A stretch of 64,000 nucleotides of DNA, from contig CALOBT010000025.1 of the NCBI GenBank assembly GCA_942491575.1, positions 248,001 through 312,000 of the forward strand. Reading direction: 5' to 3'. Made by a program: the position numbers and the translations under genes. Below are positions 33,211 to 43,036 of this stretch, piece by piece. This DNA comes from CAZHNW01 sp942491575 (GTDB lineage Bacteria > Spirochaetota > UBA4802 > UBA5550). A model generated the notes under the pieces. That model was not told the DNA's origin, searched no databases, and saw only the letters and a program-made list of their open reading frames with translations. Position 1 is the first letter of the stretch. Each line of letters starts with the position of its first letter.

Positions 33211-33690
33211 ATGAAAGAATATATGCAACAATACAATCGAGTTAAAAGGTTTTACAGTAAAATTACTACTCAAAATCTTAATCAAATTGATTTTGAGGAT
33301 TACCTCTGGGCCTTTTTCCAAAATTGTTGGCACTTAAAAGATTGGATCAAAAATGATCCAACTATTTCCAAAAATATAAAAAACAAAATTGAAAAGGAAG
33401 TTAAACAATATGACTCTCTAATGATCGTAGCAGATTTGGCTAACAGGAGTAAACATTTGGATTTGAATTTTAAACGAAAAGATGCAGATATTACTAAAAA
33501 AGATGTTTCAATCCATGTGCCATGTCTTCATTTAAATATAAAAACAGGTGAATCATTCTCAACTGGGGATTCATTTTCTGAATACCATTATACTATTGCT
33601 ACTCAAACAGGTTTAGAATATGATGCTCTTCAAATTGCAAAAAATTCAATCTCAGACTGGAACAAAATTAGGGCAAAATTTAATATTTAG
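33211..33690 (+). CDS. Hypothetical helical protein of accessory regions
   Basis: The protein has 159 residues, with a conserved-looking block FFQNCWHLKDWIKND and VADLANRSKHLDLNF. These are phrases I associate with small proteins of unknown function scattered in accessory DNA. The helical N-terminal half and a Trp-rich centre recall HEPN-like folds, but no Rx4-6H nuclease motif is visible (it reads NRSKH), so I do not assign one. It is strongly AT-rich and stands alone between the channel remnant and the convergent hsdR gene. Confidence 0.6.
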   Translation: MKEYMQQYNRVKRFYSKITTQNLNQIDFEDYLWAFFQNCWHLKDWIKNDPTISKNIKNKIEKEVKQYDSLMIVADLANRSKHLDLNFKRKDADITKKDVSIHVPCLHLNIKTGESFSTGDSFSEYHYTIATQTGLEYDALQIAKNSISDWNKIRAKFNI

Positions 33691-33731
33691 GGCATAAAGA
33701 ATAGAAATTTTATAGAATAAAGACTCATTCC

Positions 33732-36700
33732 TCACGCAATCCCTGCATTAATATTTATCATCTGTATAACCTGAACAATCTGCCCAACCTCTGCTGATGG
33801 AAAAAGCCCAACTACACCACTAGGATGAATATCCGTGAAAGGAGTTTCGAAGAGCCGGTCGGGTTCCATAAAACCGTTGCTGGTTAGTTCATTTATAATC
33901 CTATCAATAAAGCTCATCTGTTCTGGGGTAAGCGCCCCACCCGTCTGGAACTCGGAAAAGGCTTCTTTTGCAGCTGCACGGTCAAGGCCCACCATGGATC
34001 TGATGAAGTAACTCAGGGGTTTGTCGGTGCCAAAGGTTTCTTCGAAATCTTCACGGGAACCGAGAGCATCTTCACTGAAAAGGATTCGTTCCAGTTCATT
34101 GATATCGGTTTCGGTTATAGGCTTGTTCATGCGAAGCTTATTGATGGTAATATGGTCCTTATGTTCCCGGATGTACTTCTCGAAACGTTGTCGGTAGTTT
34201 CTCAAGTTTATGTCGACATCAACGATGTCACTGATAGTTGATGCCTCACCGAACTCGTCTTCAAAGTTGGTGTAGGCCTTTTTTCTTTCTTCCTTTTCAA
34301 GGAACTCTATCAATTCTCGAAGAGCTTCACGGACCCGCTCAAGGGCAATGATATTTATATTCTCAATGAATTCATCGGTCTGAATTGCCCTGATAAGTTC
34401 GATATGCTTCTTTACCTTCGGTACATTGGCTTTTTTTTCAAGGCCACCAGCTATATCTACCAGTTTATTTATGAATCGAACCTGAGTATTGGACTCTTCA
34501 TGCAGGGCTATCTGAAGATTCAGAATAAGGAAGTCAAATCGCTTTGCCAGTTCATCTTCATCCTGCTTGTTGGGAAGATGGGCAAGGTGATTTGAAATTT
34601 CTGAAATATCGGTCTGCGTCAGGTTATCCCACTGGGAACGGTCAATAAACCGATCAAGATATCGCCTGTGGGGCTGAACGAGAAAACTTCCTTGATCAAT
34701 TGTATTTACATCATGATGCATGGTATCGAGAAGATCTATGTAGAGAGTTCGATACTCTTCGTCTTCCTGGTAATCAGCTGCCTGCAGGATATGAGATAGC
34801 TGCAGACGACGGTCGAAAATTCTTTTACTCAACGACGCAACTCCAGATATTTCAATACCATCAGGATTCTCACCGAAGAAAGCGAAGTTATCGCAGAAAT
34901 CAAAGATGAAAAAATGCTGCTTATCATTTTCGGGACCAAAGATATCGGGACGAAGACGTGTACCCCGGCCTATCATCTGCCAGAACTTTGCCTTTGACCG
35001 TACAATCTTGAAGAAGACAAGGTTCACCATATCAGGAATATCTATACCCGTATCAAGCATATCAACACTGACAGCAACGGTAGGTTCTTTATCCGGTTTC
35101 TCTAATGCTTCGATGAGATTCTGGGCGTACTTAACCTGGTTGTCGATTATTTGAAGGAAGTCACCACGGTATTCCGGGAATATATTGTTAAAGCGTTCAA
35201 CAATGAACTCTGCATGATTATGATTCTTGGCAAAGATAATGGTCTTACCGAGTTTATCGCCTCCCTTCACCCTGATTCCCTGTTCCATCAGGTGAGCAAG
35301 GACCTTATCTACAGTATCAATATTAAAAAGCCACTTGTTTATGGCGCCGGAATTGATTTCCTCGGGCATATTGCCATGCTCATCACGGAACTCTTCCTCG
35401 TATTCGGCTTTCTCTTCTTCGGAAAGTTCATCGTATTTGATGCCTTCCCGCTGGAATTTCATAGGTACCGTTATTGCCACCGGGGGTACAAGATAACCGT
35501 CCTTTACCGCCTGATCGAGCTCATAGGCAAAGGTAGGCATGTGATCTTCAAGACCGAAGAGCTGGTAGGTGTTATGATCAATTTCTGCCTTGGGGGTTGC
35601 TGTAAGGCCCAGTATCAGGGCATCGAAATATTCAAATATTGCCCGATACTTCTGGTAGACAGATCGGTGGGCTTCATCGATTATAATCAGATCAAAATGC
35701 CCGACTCCAAAGATACGATTATCATCATCATTGCGGACACCATCAATGGCATTCATTATCGTAGGATAAGTAGAAAAAACTATTCGCGCATCGGTTCCTT
35801 CTTTTTCTTCTACCAGGTTTACCAGTGACGCATTGGGAAGATGTTCATTAAAATTGCGCTTTGCCTGTTTTACCAGTGCAGTACGGTCAGCAAGAAAGAG
35901 TACCCGTTTTACCCAGTTGCCCTTCATGAGCAGTTCTACCGCGGCAATTGACACCCTGGTCTTTCCTGATCCTGTTGCCATTACCAGAAGCGCACCGCGG
36001 GCCCCACGGGAAAAAGTTTCTGCAACATGGCGAATAGCATTCTCCTGGTAATATCTTCCGGCTATATTCTTGTTTACCGATTCTTTTCGAATATCCTTTC
36101 GGGAAGTTCTGCGGTTTATTAAAAGTTGCAGTTCATCCTTCTCATAGAATCCCTGTACTATACGGGGAGGATAGAAGGTATCATCCCAGATATTGGTATC
36201 GTAGCCATTAGTATAGAAAATAACTGGACGCTGCCCGTGCATCTCTTCAAGACAGTCTGCATAAAGCTTTACCTGGCGCTTCCCTTTGGCTGGATCAACT
36301 GATGTCCGTTTTGCCTCAATAACAGCCAGGGGAAGACCGTCATCACCCCATAGTACGTAATCTGCATAGCCAATACCCTTATCATTGGGCATGCCTGTAA
36401 CTTCATACTCTTCGACGTTTTCAGCCTTCGGGTCCCACCCGGTTTCAATGAGCATGATGTCAATTATAAGCTTACGGGTTTCCGCTTCTGAATAATCTGA
36501 ATGAATGGCAACTTCTTCTGCTTCTTTGTGATTAGCTTCCTTGATGGCCCGCATTTCTTCTTTAAGTCGTTGAATTTCTTCTTCACTGCGGGCGATGCGT
36601 TCATTCTTTTCTTTCAGTTCACGGTCACGCTCATCAAGATGCTGCTGAATTTTATTCAATTCATCAAGTGTTTTATCTGCTGCACCTGTTGTTGGAACAA

Positions 36701-37115
36701 GAGAATCATCGAATTGCAGCACCCCTACACTTTCCCGGCCGTAACCTAATACAAGCCAGTTTAAAAAACTGAAGAGATATTTACATGCGGGAATTGACTG
36801 AGATGAATCAATTCGCTTTCGGCTGTGAACTGCAACGTTTCCGAGTTTACGAAGAAACTGGAGCTTGCCGAAAATACCAGGGGCGAGGATTTCCTTGAAG
36901 GTCTGTTCATGCATCATAGCTGACAGAGTGTCCTGGTATGGACGAATCAGGTCAGGGTCGTTATCGTATATCCACTGGATTGCCTGCTCGGTACAGTACC
37001 GGGCGTAGAAGGCAGAGGTACGTGGCGCGGTGATTGCGTTCTGTTCAGCCTGAACTGCCGATTCGTAAAGCGAAGGCCATTGTTTTGTTAAAAATGAAAA
37101 GTTTGATTCTTTCAT
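33732..37115 (-). CDS. hsdR: Type I restriction enzyme, R subunit (EcoEI-like)
   Basis: The 1127-residue protein has an N-terminal DUF4145-like helical domain (about 15-125), a coiled coil (150-200), and an HsdR_N nuclease domain with D252 and E267-A-K269 (PD-(D/E)XK). An SF2 translocase follows, with ATGSGKT at 380-386, DEAHRS, GLTATP, DMLDTGIDIP and QMIGRGTRLRPD. The C-terminal EcoEI_R_C-type domain comes last. Together with HsdM and HsdS it cuts unmodified DNA after translocation. It is the last gene of the operon. A TATAAT only 15 nt before the ATG and no Shine-Dalgarno leave its own expression signals unclear. Confidence 0.95.
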   Translation of the reverse strand: MKESNFSFLTKQWPSLYESAVQAEQNAITAPRTSAFYARYCTEQAIQWIYDNDPDLIRPYQDTLSAMMHEQTFKEILAPGIFGKLQFLRKLGNVAVHSRKRIDSSQSIPACKYLFSFLNWLVLGYGRESVGVLQFDDSLVPTTGAADKTLDELNKIQQHLDERDRELKEKNERIARSEEEIQRLKEEMRAIKEANHKEAEEVAIHSDYSEAETRKLIIDIMLIETGWDPKAENVEEYEVTGMPNDKGIGYADYVLWGDDGLPLAVIEAKRTSVDPAKGKRQVKLYADCLEEMHGQRPVIFYTNGYDTNIWDDTFYPPRIVQGFYEKDELQLLINRRTSRKDIRKESVNKNIAGRYYQENAIRHVAETFSRGARGALLVMATGSGKTRVSIAAVELLMKGNWVKRVLFLADRTALVKQAKRNFNEHLPNASLVNLVEEKEGTDARIVFSTYPTIMNAIDGVRNDDDNRIFGVGHFDLIIIDEAHRSVYQKYRAIFEYFDALILGLTATPKAEIDHNTYQLFGLEDHMPTFAYELDQAVKDGYLVPPVAITVPMKFQREGIKYDELSEEEKAEYEEEFRDEHGNMPEEINSGAINKWLFNIDTVDKVLAHLMEQGIRVKGGDKLGKTIIFAKNHNHAEFIVERFNNIFPEYRGDFLQIIDNQVKYAQNLIEALEKPDKEPTVAVSVDMLDTGIDIPDMVNLVFFKIVRSKAKFWQMIGRGTRLRPDIFGPENDKQHFFIFDFCDNFAFFGENPDGIEISGVASLSKRIFDRRLQLSHILQAADYQEDEEYRTLYIDLLDTMHHDVNTIDQGSFLVQPHRRYLDRFIDRSQWDNLTQTDISEISNHLAHLPNKQDEDELAKRFDFLILNLQIALHEESNTQVRFINKLVDIAGGLEKKANVPKVKKHIELIRAIQTDEFIENINIIALERVREALRELIEFLEKEERKKAYTNFEDEFGEASTISDIVDVDINLRNYRQRFEKYIREHKDHITINKLRMNKPITETDINELERILFSEDALGSREDFEETFGTDKPLSYFIRSMVGLDRAAAKEAFSEFQTGGALTPEQMSFIDRIINELTSNGFMEPDRLFETPFTDIHPSGVVGLFPSAEVGQIVQVIQMININAGIA

Positions 37116-37247
37116 GTTTTATGCCGATTATTATAGTATCAAGAATTTCTTACATAATTCCGTAAAAATATATTGACATTTAATGAATATATATATTTAT
37201 TTATATTAATAAGTCCTTCTACAGTGAAAGCAGGCTCCATGCCTTGC

Positions 37248-37263
37248 GTATCCTAACGGATAC
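37248..37263 (-). promoter_or_regulatory. Small hairpin directly after the DUF3800 stop
   Basis: GTATCC-TAAC-GGATAC touches the stop codon of the DUF3800 gene. It lies in the 148-bp, very AT-rich spacer before hsdR and may partially attenuate the operon transcript. Confidence 0.35.
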
Positions 37264-38052
37264 CTAGCTGTTGAGAGGACTTATTTTCGTTATATCCAAA
37301 GGGTTATTCTTCGTATAATAATTCTTCGGATACTTCCCTGAATCAAAAATATCAATAATCATGCTGTATTTATCCGATAAGAACCTAAAATACCTCGTAT
37401 CCTGTTTGGTGTATACACGGTAAATAGCCCATATCAGGTAATCAATGACCTGCAGGCAGTAATGCTGAGAAGGTTCCTGAATCATTATTCGAATATTGCT
37501 GTTATTTTCCTTCTTCCATTTCTCTTCAAAGGTCAGCATTGCCTTCTCGATGGCTTCTTTCATATTTCTTTCCCGGACGGTATTACCCATCTTTGAAAAG
37601 TAAATATCCAGTTCTGAATTCAAGTGCAAGCGGTTCTCAAACACCTTTTCAACGAGGTAGGCATAAAATTCTTTAGGTTTCCCCTTGAATTTCTTGCGAA
37701 ACTGATCAACATTCTTCCTTGCCACGATGACAAAGGCTTTCATTTCAAGTTCCTTCAGGGTACGAAAAACCTTTTCTCGAACTTCGGGGCAATCGTCCTT
37801 GGCATGAAAATGTTTCTTTGTCTTGCCTAGAGAAGGAATTCCCTGAAGGTATTCATCGGAGATTATTTCATTATGCAGCTGGGCAAATATTTTATTAACT
37901 GCTGAAGGATTCGCGATTTCTACAAATCCTACGATAAAAATTGAACTGGATTCACCACTCTGGACAAGGTCTTTTCCTTTCTTGTTGAAGAATACAGGGT
38001 CACCGGATTCATCAACAAAACAGTACATCTTCTTATCCTGGGTATCTTTCAT
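37264..38052 (-). CDS. DUF3800 protein embedded in the type I R-M operon
   Basis: The 262-residue protein opens with YCFVDESGDPVFF, the DUF3800 signature, followed by a conserved middle (FKGKPKEFYAYLVEKVFENR) and LQVIDYLIWAIYRVY near the end. DUF3800 proteins are thought to have an RNase H-like fold and are frequent in defence islands; activity is unproven. It starts 2 nt after the hsdS stop and precedes hsdR, so it belongs to the R-M operon. Confidence 0.88.
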   Translation of the reverse strand: MKDTQDKKMYCFVDESGDPVFFNKKGKDLVQSGESSSIFIVGFVEIANPSAVNKIFAQLHNEIISDEYLQGIPSLGKTKKHFHAKDDCPEVREKVFRTLKELEMKAFVIVARKNVDQFRKKFKGKPKEFYAYLVEKVFENRLHLNSELDIYFSKMGNTVRERNMKEAIEKAMLTFEEKWKKENNSNIRIMIQEPSQHYCLQVIDYLIWAIYRVYTKQDTRYFRFLSDKYSMIIDIFDSGKYPKNYYTKNNPLDITKISPLNS

Positions 38053-38054
38053 CG

Positions 38055-39284
38055 CTACTTCAGATTCTCCAGATCCTTAAATGCTTTGTCGTTGAAGGTA
38101 AGCGAGCCTTTAAAGGCTCGCTGAAGAAGAGAGTTAAATAGATTATTCAGCTCTGACAGTTCTTCATCAAGCTTTAATTTAACCTTATATACCTGCATAG
38201 CAATACCTTCATATTTCTTCTGTAATGATGGTTCTGGTACTGGTATATTAAATTCAAGCAGCTTCGCTTTAGAAATATTCGGCATTGAACCAGCGCTACC
38301 TGAAGCGAGAGCTTGAACATGTCCCCTAAATTTTGGTTCACTTAGCAAACCAGTGAGATACAGAGGATACAAAGCCTCTTTATCTTTAATCTCAAATCTG
38401 AAAATTGTATCAGGAAGGAGTCTTCTCGGTATAGTTTCATACACGTATGCACATGCTGCAACTAATGAATGCGTATTCTTCCTTGTAAATAAGACATCCC
38501 CTTGCTTAACCTCAACATTTCCATCAGTAGTAACCATCTGTAATCCTTTATTCTCTTGTTGCAGATATTTACCAGAAGTAACCGCACTTAACTTCAGAAC
38601 GCCCCATTCATTACTATAAGCAGGTCTATCTTCACAAATTGGACTCTTACCTGAGGAGATCGAAAATAGCAATTCGCCAAACCTGCTCATTTCCCACCCT
38701 TTCGGATTGTCAACCGGGTCACCAAACATATCAAGAAAAACCGACTGCACCAGATCGTCAAGACGGGCAATCGCCTCTTTCCGTTTCTGCCGAAGCCGGT
38801 CAGCCCGGTCCAGGACAGCGGCTATTTTCTTCTGCACGTCCAGGGGCGGAAGAGGGATTTGAATTCGTTCTACAGTAGCCTTGTTTATTTCCTTGAATGT
38901 AGCACCTCGCCCAAGGCTTTGAAGATAGGCAACTTTACTTTTCAGATAATGGTATAAATACTTGTTATTAAGTTCTTCTGAACATACAAAGTTCTTGAAT
39001 CCTTGATTGCAGCACATTTCAATAGCTGTTATAGCAACTTTGCCTATAGGTGCTCGTGAGCTAAGCAGGACTGTTCCAGCTGGCATCAATCGAAGGTTTG
39101 TCTTGGCTACAGCTTCCTTTGTAACCATTCTTGCTGTTCTATCAACAATAGTATTCTTTTCAGATAACTCTGCCGGCGTTACCCATGGAATTGTTCCATC
39201 CCAGTATTTCGGTTCTGATGTACTGGGTGTTGTACCGGAAATGATTTCGGTAACTTCCCCCAAACTTACTGTGTCCCAGCTCAT
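38055..39284 (-). CDS. hsdS: Type I R-M specificity subunit
   Basis: In 409 residues there are two target-recognition domains, each opened by a similar phrase (WDTVSLGEVTEIISGTTPS; later WEMSRFGELLFSISSGKSP) and separated and closed by conserved helical spacers (PLPPLDVQKKIAAVLDRADRLRQ; PEPSLQKKYEGIAMQV). HsdS chooses the bipartite DNA target for methylation and restriction. Its ATG overlaps the hsdM stop by 4 nt. Confidence 0.95.
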   Translation of the reverse strand: MSWDTVSLGEVTEIISGTTPSTSEPKYWDGTIPWVTPAELSEKNTIVDRTARMVTKEAVAKTNLRLMPAGTVLLSSRAPIGKVAITAIEMCCNQGFKNFVCSEELNNKYLYHYLKSKVAYLQSLGRGATFKEINKATVERIQIPLPPLDVQKKIAAVLDRADRLRQKRKEAIARLDDLVQSVFLDMFGDPVDNPKGWEMSRFGELLFSISSGKSPICEDRPAYSNEWGVLKLSAVTSGKYLQQENKGLQMVTTDGNVEVKQGDVLFTRKNTHSLVAACAYVYETIPRRLLPDTIFRFEIKDKEALYPLYLTGLLSEPKFRGHVQALASGSAGSMPNISKAKLLEFNIPVPEPSLQKKYEGIAMQVYKVKLKLDEELSELNNLFNSLLQRAFKGSLTFNDKAFKDLENLK

Positions 39285-40774
39285 CCCAGCATCCCCTCCA
39301 ACTCCTTCAGCCCCTGCTGAATCTCAGCCTCAATCTCCTGGATATCAGCAATAATCTTCTTTGGAGGGTCATACTCTATCTCTTCGTGAACAATCTCCTT
39401 ATACCGGTTAATGGAAAGGTCATAACCGTTCTGCTGAATCTTTTCAACAGGAACCATGAAAGACTGTTCAGTCCGCTCCCGCTTCACTTCCTTCTTCAGA
39501 TTCTTCCATCGTTTCACAATATCAGGAATATTATTCTCTTCATGCTTCTTCGCATCAAGGGGTGTCCGTTTATCATCGAGAGAAAAGCCGTCAGCCTGCA
39601 TGTCATAGAACCAAACATTATCAGTTCCGCCGGAATTGGTCCGGGTAAAAACCATAACAGCAGTAGAAACCCCGGCATAGGGTTTAAAAACACCTGAAGG
39701 CATGGAGATAACCGCTTCGAGCTTATGACCGTCAATGATGGTCTGGCGTATCTCCTTATGAGCATTGGAAGAGCCGAAGAGGACACCATCAGGAACAATA
39801 CAGGCACATCTTCCCCCCACTTTTAACATATTCAGAAAAAGTGAAATGAAGAGCAGTTCGGTCTTCCTGGTCTTGGCAACCGACAGCAGATCATTGGCCA
39901 CGGAATCATAATCAAGAGAACCCTTAAAGGGTGGATTCGCCAGGATCACGGTACACATCTCCCGGTTATCAGCATTGCTTTCGGAAAGGGCATCCTTTCC
40001 ATTTATATGGGGATTCTCGATGCCGTGAAGCACCATGTTCATCACACCGATACGCAGCATGGAGGCGTCAAAATCAAGGCCATAAAACATATCATTAAGG
40101 AAGTGTTTGGTCTGTTTCTTATTATGAAAAATCTCATCATGAGTATCACGCAGGTATTCGCCGGCCTGGACCAGAAAACCGCCGGTACCACAGGCGGGGT
40201 CACAAATGATATCGTCAGGCTCAGGGGCTATGATTTCAACCATCATCTTAATGATGTGCCGAGGTGTACGGAACTGACCGTTTTGGCCCGCCGTTGAAAG
40301 TTTCGACAGAAGATACTCGTAGAGATCACCCTTCATATCCCGCTTCTCCATGGGAATATCATCGAGCATGGTAACGACCCGTTCAAGAAGCTGGGGGTTC
40401 GGCATCATGAATACCGCGTCTTTCATATAGATGGCATAGGAACTTTCACTGTTACCGTTGAGTTCTTTGATGAACTGAAAAACCCCGGGCTTCTTTTTAT
40501 CGTTACGGGTGAAGTTTTGAAACATTTGTTCTGGTTCCATATCTTTGAATCGGGACCAGCGGAGGAAATCGAGGCCCTCGGGAAAGATTGGATTTTCGAT
40601 GGGCTTCTTCAGGGTGTTGGCTTTCTTTTCGAGGCCGATGTGAAGTTCGTCGAGCCGCTTGATGAAAAGCATGTAGGTAATCTGTTCGATAACCGTCAGG
40701 GGGTTTGAGATTCCACCTGACCAGAAGGCATCCCAGATCCGGTCGACTTTGTTGCGTATATCGCCTGTAAGCAT
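39281..40774 (-). CDS. hsdM: Type I R-M DNA methyltransferase (N6-adenine)
   Basis: The protein is about 497 residues. An N-terminal helical HsdM_N region (LTGDIRNKVDRIWDAFW) precedes the SAM-binding motif DPACGTGGFL and the catalytic NPPF (ILANPPFKG). ATG 40774 is chosen because AAGGAAA lies just upstream; a longer TTG start at 40798 lacks one. It methylates the sites defined by HsdS. It is the first gene of the hsdM-hsdS-DUF3800-hsdR operon. Confidence 0.95.
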   Translation of the reverse strand: MLTGDIRNKVDRIWDAFWSGGISNPLTVIEQITYMLFIKRLDELHIGLEKKANTLKKPIENPIFPEGLDFLRWSRFKDMEPEQMFQNFTRNDKKKPGVFQFIKELNGNSESSYAIYMKDAVFMMPNPQLLERVVTMLDDIPMEKRDMKGDLYEYLLSKLSTAGQNGQFRTPRHIIKMMVEIIAPEPDDIICDPACGTGGFLVQAGEYLRDTHDEIFHNKKQTKHFLNDMFYGLDFDASMLRIGVMNMVLHGIENPHINGKDALSESNADNREMCTVILANPPFKGSLDYDSVANDLLSVAKTRKTELLFISLFLNMLKVGGRCACIVPDGVLFGSSNAHKEIRQTIIDGHKLEAVISMPSGVFKPYAGVSTAVMVFTRTNSGGTDNVWFYDMQADGFSLDDKRTPLDAKKHEENNIPDIVKRWKNLKKEVKRERTEQSFMVPVEKIQQNGYDLSINRYKEIVHEEIEYDPPKKIIADIQEIEAEIQQGLKELEGMLG

Positions 40775-40872
40775 GTTGTTGTTTCCTTGAATAGTCAATT
40801 TGATAAATTATCTGATATATACTTTGATTTTATAGAGATAAGGTATGTCAAGAAATAATACCTTTGCTAGCT

Positions 40873-41781
40873 TCAATCCTCTTCAAAATAATCACTATCG
40901 ACCTTCTTCACTTCGAAAGTCTCAGAAGTAGATACCCCGAGATTATAATCTATCATCAGCTTAGTCAGCTCTTCTCCATCAATAAGGACAATGTTAAAAT
41001 TACTCTGCTGAGCATAAGTCCTTGCTTCACCGGTAAACTTTGCCGTAGTCAGAAAGACACCTTTCGTAGCTTTCTTACCATCTAGAGCACCAACAAATTT
41101 TTGTATCTCTGGACGGCCAACAGGATTATCTTTTGTCCAGCGTTTTGCCTGGATATAAATTTTTTCAAGGCCAAGGGGATCTTCATTTATTATACCATCG
41201 ATACCTTCATCACCGGTCTTGGTACTTACCAGGCCTGAATCAACGCCCTGTCGACCATAGCCCATTTTGACCAGTAGCTGAACTACAAGCTTTTCAAAGA
41301 AAAAAGGATCAGTCTTTTTGACGGTTTCAAGAAGCTGATCCGCCAGTTCATTGCGTAGAGTCTCATGGGCTTCTCGAATCTGCTCAGAAGGAGTTAACTC
41401 TTTATTACTTTCTTTTTCGGTATCATCTTTCTTTCTAGTGCGATTCATGAAATCACGAAACTCATCATACTGTCTCAAGACCTTGTTATTTATTTCGATT
41501 GGATTTGAGGCTAGCAGTTCTTTCCCCCGGTCAGTAATGATGAAGATACTGCGACGAGGGTACTCAAGGCAACCGGCATGTTTCAGGTATGACTTTGCCC
41601 AGGCAATACGATCTTCAAATATCCGAGTTGCCCTGTTTGGGTAGGATTCCTGCACTTCTTCTTCTGATAGATTGAAGACTGGCGCAAGCGCTTTTACAGA
41701 ATCGGTTTTGCCATGCTCTTTTTCATCGCTGGCAAACTCAAGAAGCGGTTTCATAATAGTCTGATAATCGGGTATTGCCAT
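40873..41781 (-). CDS. mrr: Mrr-type restriction endonuclease (type IV-like)
   Basis: The 302-residue protein has an N-terminal Mrr_N winged helix (residues 1-95; SVKALAPVFNLSEEEVQE, FIITDRGKELL). The C-terminal Mrr nuclease domain follows, with LLVKMGYGRQG, the catalytic GDEGIDGII and IYIQAKRW (Asp...QxK form of PD-(D/E)XK). Mrr enzymes cut modified DNA. It lies 98 nt upstream of hsdM on the same strand. AAGGA 8 nt before the ATG supports the start. Confidence 0.93.
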   Translation of the reverse strand: MAIPDYQTIMKPLLEFASDEKEHGKTDSVKALAPVFNLSEEEVQESYPNRATRIFEDRIAWAKSYLKHAGCLEYPRRSIFIITDRGKELLASNPIEINNKVLRQYDEFRDFMNRTRKKDDTEKESNKELTPSEQIREAHETLRNELADQLLETVKKTDPFFFEKLVVQLLVKMGYGRQGVDSGLVSTKTGDEGIDGIINEDPLGLEKIYIQAKRWTKDNPVGRPEIQKFVGALDGKKATKGVFLTTAKFTGEARTYAQQSNFNIVLIDGEELTKLMIDYNLGVSTSETFEVKKVDSDYFEED

Positions 41782-41910
41782 TGCCTGTATCCTTGTCTAT
41801 TTGTTAAGCCTATTCAGGCTTTTTCATCCACACTATATAATGCACTAATTCATCGTCAAGCAGAATCATTCACCAGAATAAAAATTTATCTATATTATTT
41901 TATATATGTT

Positions 41911-41945
41911 TTGGTAAAAGGAACAAGGGACAAGTGGCGAGTTAC
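41911..41945 (+). repeat. Dispersed intergenic repeat, copy 2
   Basis: TTGGTAAAAGGAACAAGGGA followed by CAAGTGGCGAGTT matches the element at 12919-12954. It lies in the 403-bp divergent gap 41782-42184, whose other recognisable content is the promoter at 42126-42154. Confidence 0.5.
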
Positions 41946-42125
41946 AAGTGATTTTTGTATGTTTAAAAAATTTTATCTGCAAGGCATGAAGCCCACTTGA
42001 TCCTTGTCTTTCAGATTATTTCTAATAAATGATGGATTGGTGGAAGGAGCCAAAGCTCCCCTTAGAATGATCTGACCGACCTGGACACTGGCAGTTCAAA
42101 AGAACAAACACCTTTTAATTCTCAG

Positions 42126-42154
42126 TTGACACCAACACCCTAAAAGAGTATCAA
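42126..42154 (+). promoter_or_regulatory. Promoter of the nuclease/MBL gene pair
   Basis: TTGACA and TATCAA are separated by 17 nt. The transcript would start near 42161, just before the CAGGAG ribosome site at about 42172. Confidence 0.6.
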
Positions 42155-42184
42155 TGATGTATTAAGTTCTTCAGGAGATGTACT

Positions 42185-43030
42185 ATGTTCAAACGCATGC
42201 TGGATTCGGATAAAATGAGCACTCTACAGGAATCAGGCCTTTACCTGGATCACTTGCTGCCTGACAGCAGAAAGGGGGAAGTATTTCCGGCCATACGGAA
42301 CAACCGACTCGATTTTTATCACGGAGGCGGCAAGCTGTTCAAATATACTGGCAGCTTCTCAACGCACATCAAATATGCCTCTGTATTATTTCATGATGAT
42401 GACTACATAACCGAAGAAGGCCTGGGAGAGGCTGAAGTTATCCCGGATTTTATTTCCGGTTATCAGCGTATTAAAGAAAACTGTTCACAATACGCAGGCA
42501 TTGAAGCCGATTATATTGCGCGGCTCCTGAAACGATTCTCGTACCTGAAACCGGATGATATCATAATTCTTGATATTGAAGCCTCCTTCCTCTCACTTGA
42601 CAGTGACAGCAAAAAAAGCAAAACACAGGATCGCATTGATCTGCTTTTATATCATACAGGTGAAAGGAGACTGCGTTATTACGAGGCAAAGCACTACTCA
42701 AATAAAGAACTATGGCGGGCCGAGGGAAGTCTTCCCCCTGTGGTAAAGCAGATAGAACGCTATAATCAGCAAATACAAAAATCAAAAGAACAGATCATAA
42801 AAGCATATGGAGATTATATAGATATAATTAACACTCTCTTCGATCTTGAATATGAGAAACCAATAGATGTGGAACCCTGCGCGAGCCTCATTGTGTTCGG
42901 ATTCGATAAAGACCAGCGGGATGGAAGATTAAATAAACTTCTCATCGAAGATGGAAGTCTTAAAGGAGTCCGGCACAAAATGTTCGGAGATCCGAAGGAT
43001 GTGAAAATATCATCTATATGGAATGTATAA
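42185..43030 (+). CDS. Putative PD-(D/E)XK nuclease-like protein
   Basis: This 281-residue protein belongs to no family I can name. Residues 125-170 read as a PD-(D/E)XK core: ILDIEASF, then RIDLLLY with Asp152, then LRYYEAKHYSN with Glu167-x-Lys169. The preceding 120 residues are polar and mixed alpha/beta (LGEAEVIPDFISGYQRIKEN). CAGGAG stands 7 nt before the ATG, downstream of a good promoter. The MBL hydrolase gene follows after 6 nt, so both act together. The setting beside mrr and the R-M operon suggests defence (inference). Confidence 0.65.
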   Translation: MFKRMLDSDKMSTLQESGLYLDHLLPDSRKGEVFPAIRNNRLDFYHGGGKLFKYTGSFSTHIKYASVLFHDDDYITEEGLGEAEVIPDFISGYQRIKENCSQYAGIEADYIARLLKRFSYLKPDDIIILDIEASFLSLDSDSKKSKTQDRIDLLLYHTGERRLRYYEAKHYSNKELWRAEGSLPPVVKQIERYNQQIQKSKEQIIKAYGDYIDIINTLFDLEYEKPIDVEPCASLIVFGFDKDQRDGRLNKLLIEDGSLKGVRHKMFGDPKDVKISSIWNV

Positions 43031-43036
43031 AATTTC

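Noticed and set aside
33211..33690. HEPN ribonuclease assignment for the small orphan protein
   Set aside because: The characteristic Rx4-6H motif is absent (NRSKH is too short), so a nuclease role is not claimed.
37130..37135. TATAAT as the hsdR promoter
   Set aside because: It would start transcription only about 8 nt before the ATG and lacks a reasonable -35 box. A leaderless transcript is possible but not supported.
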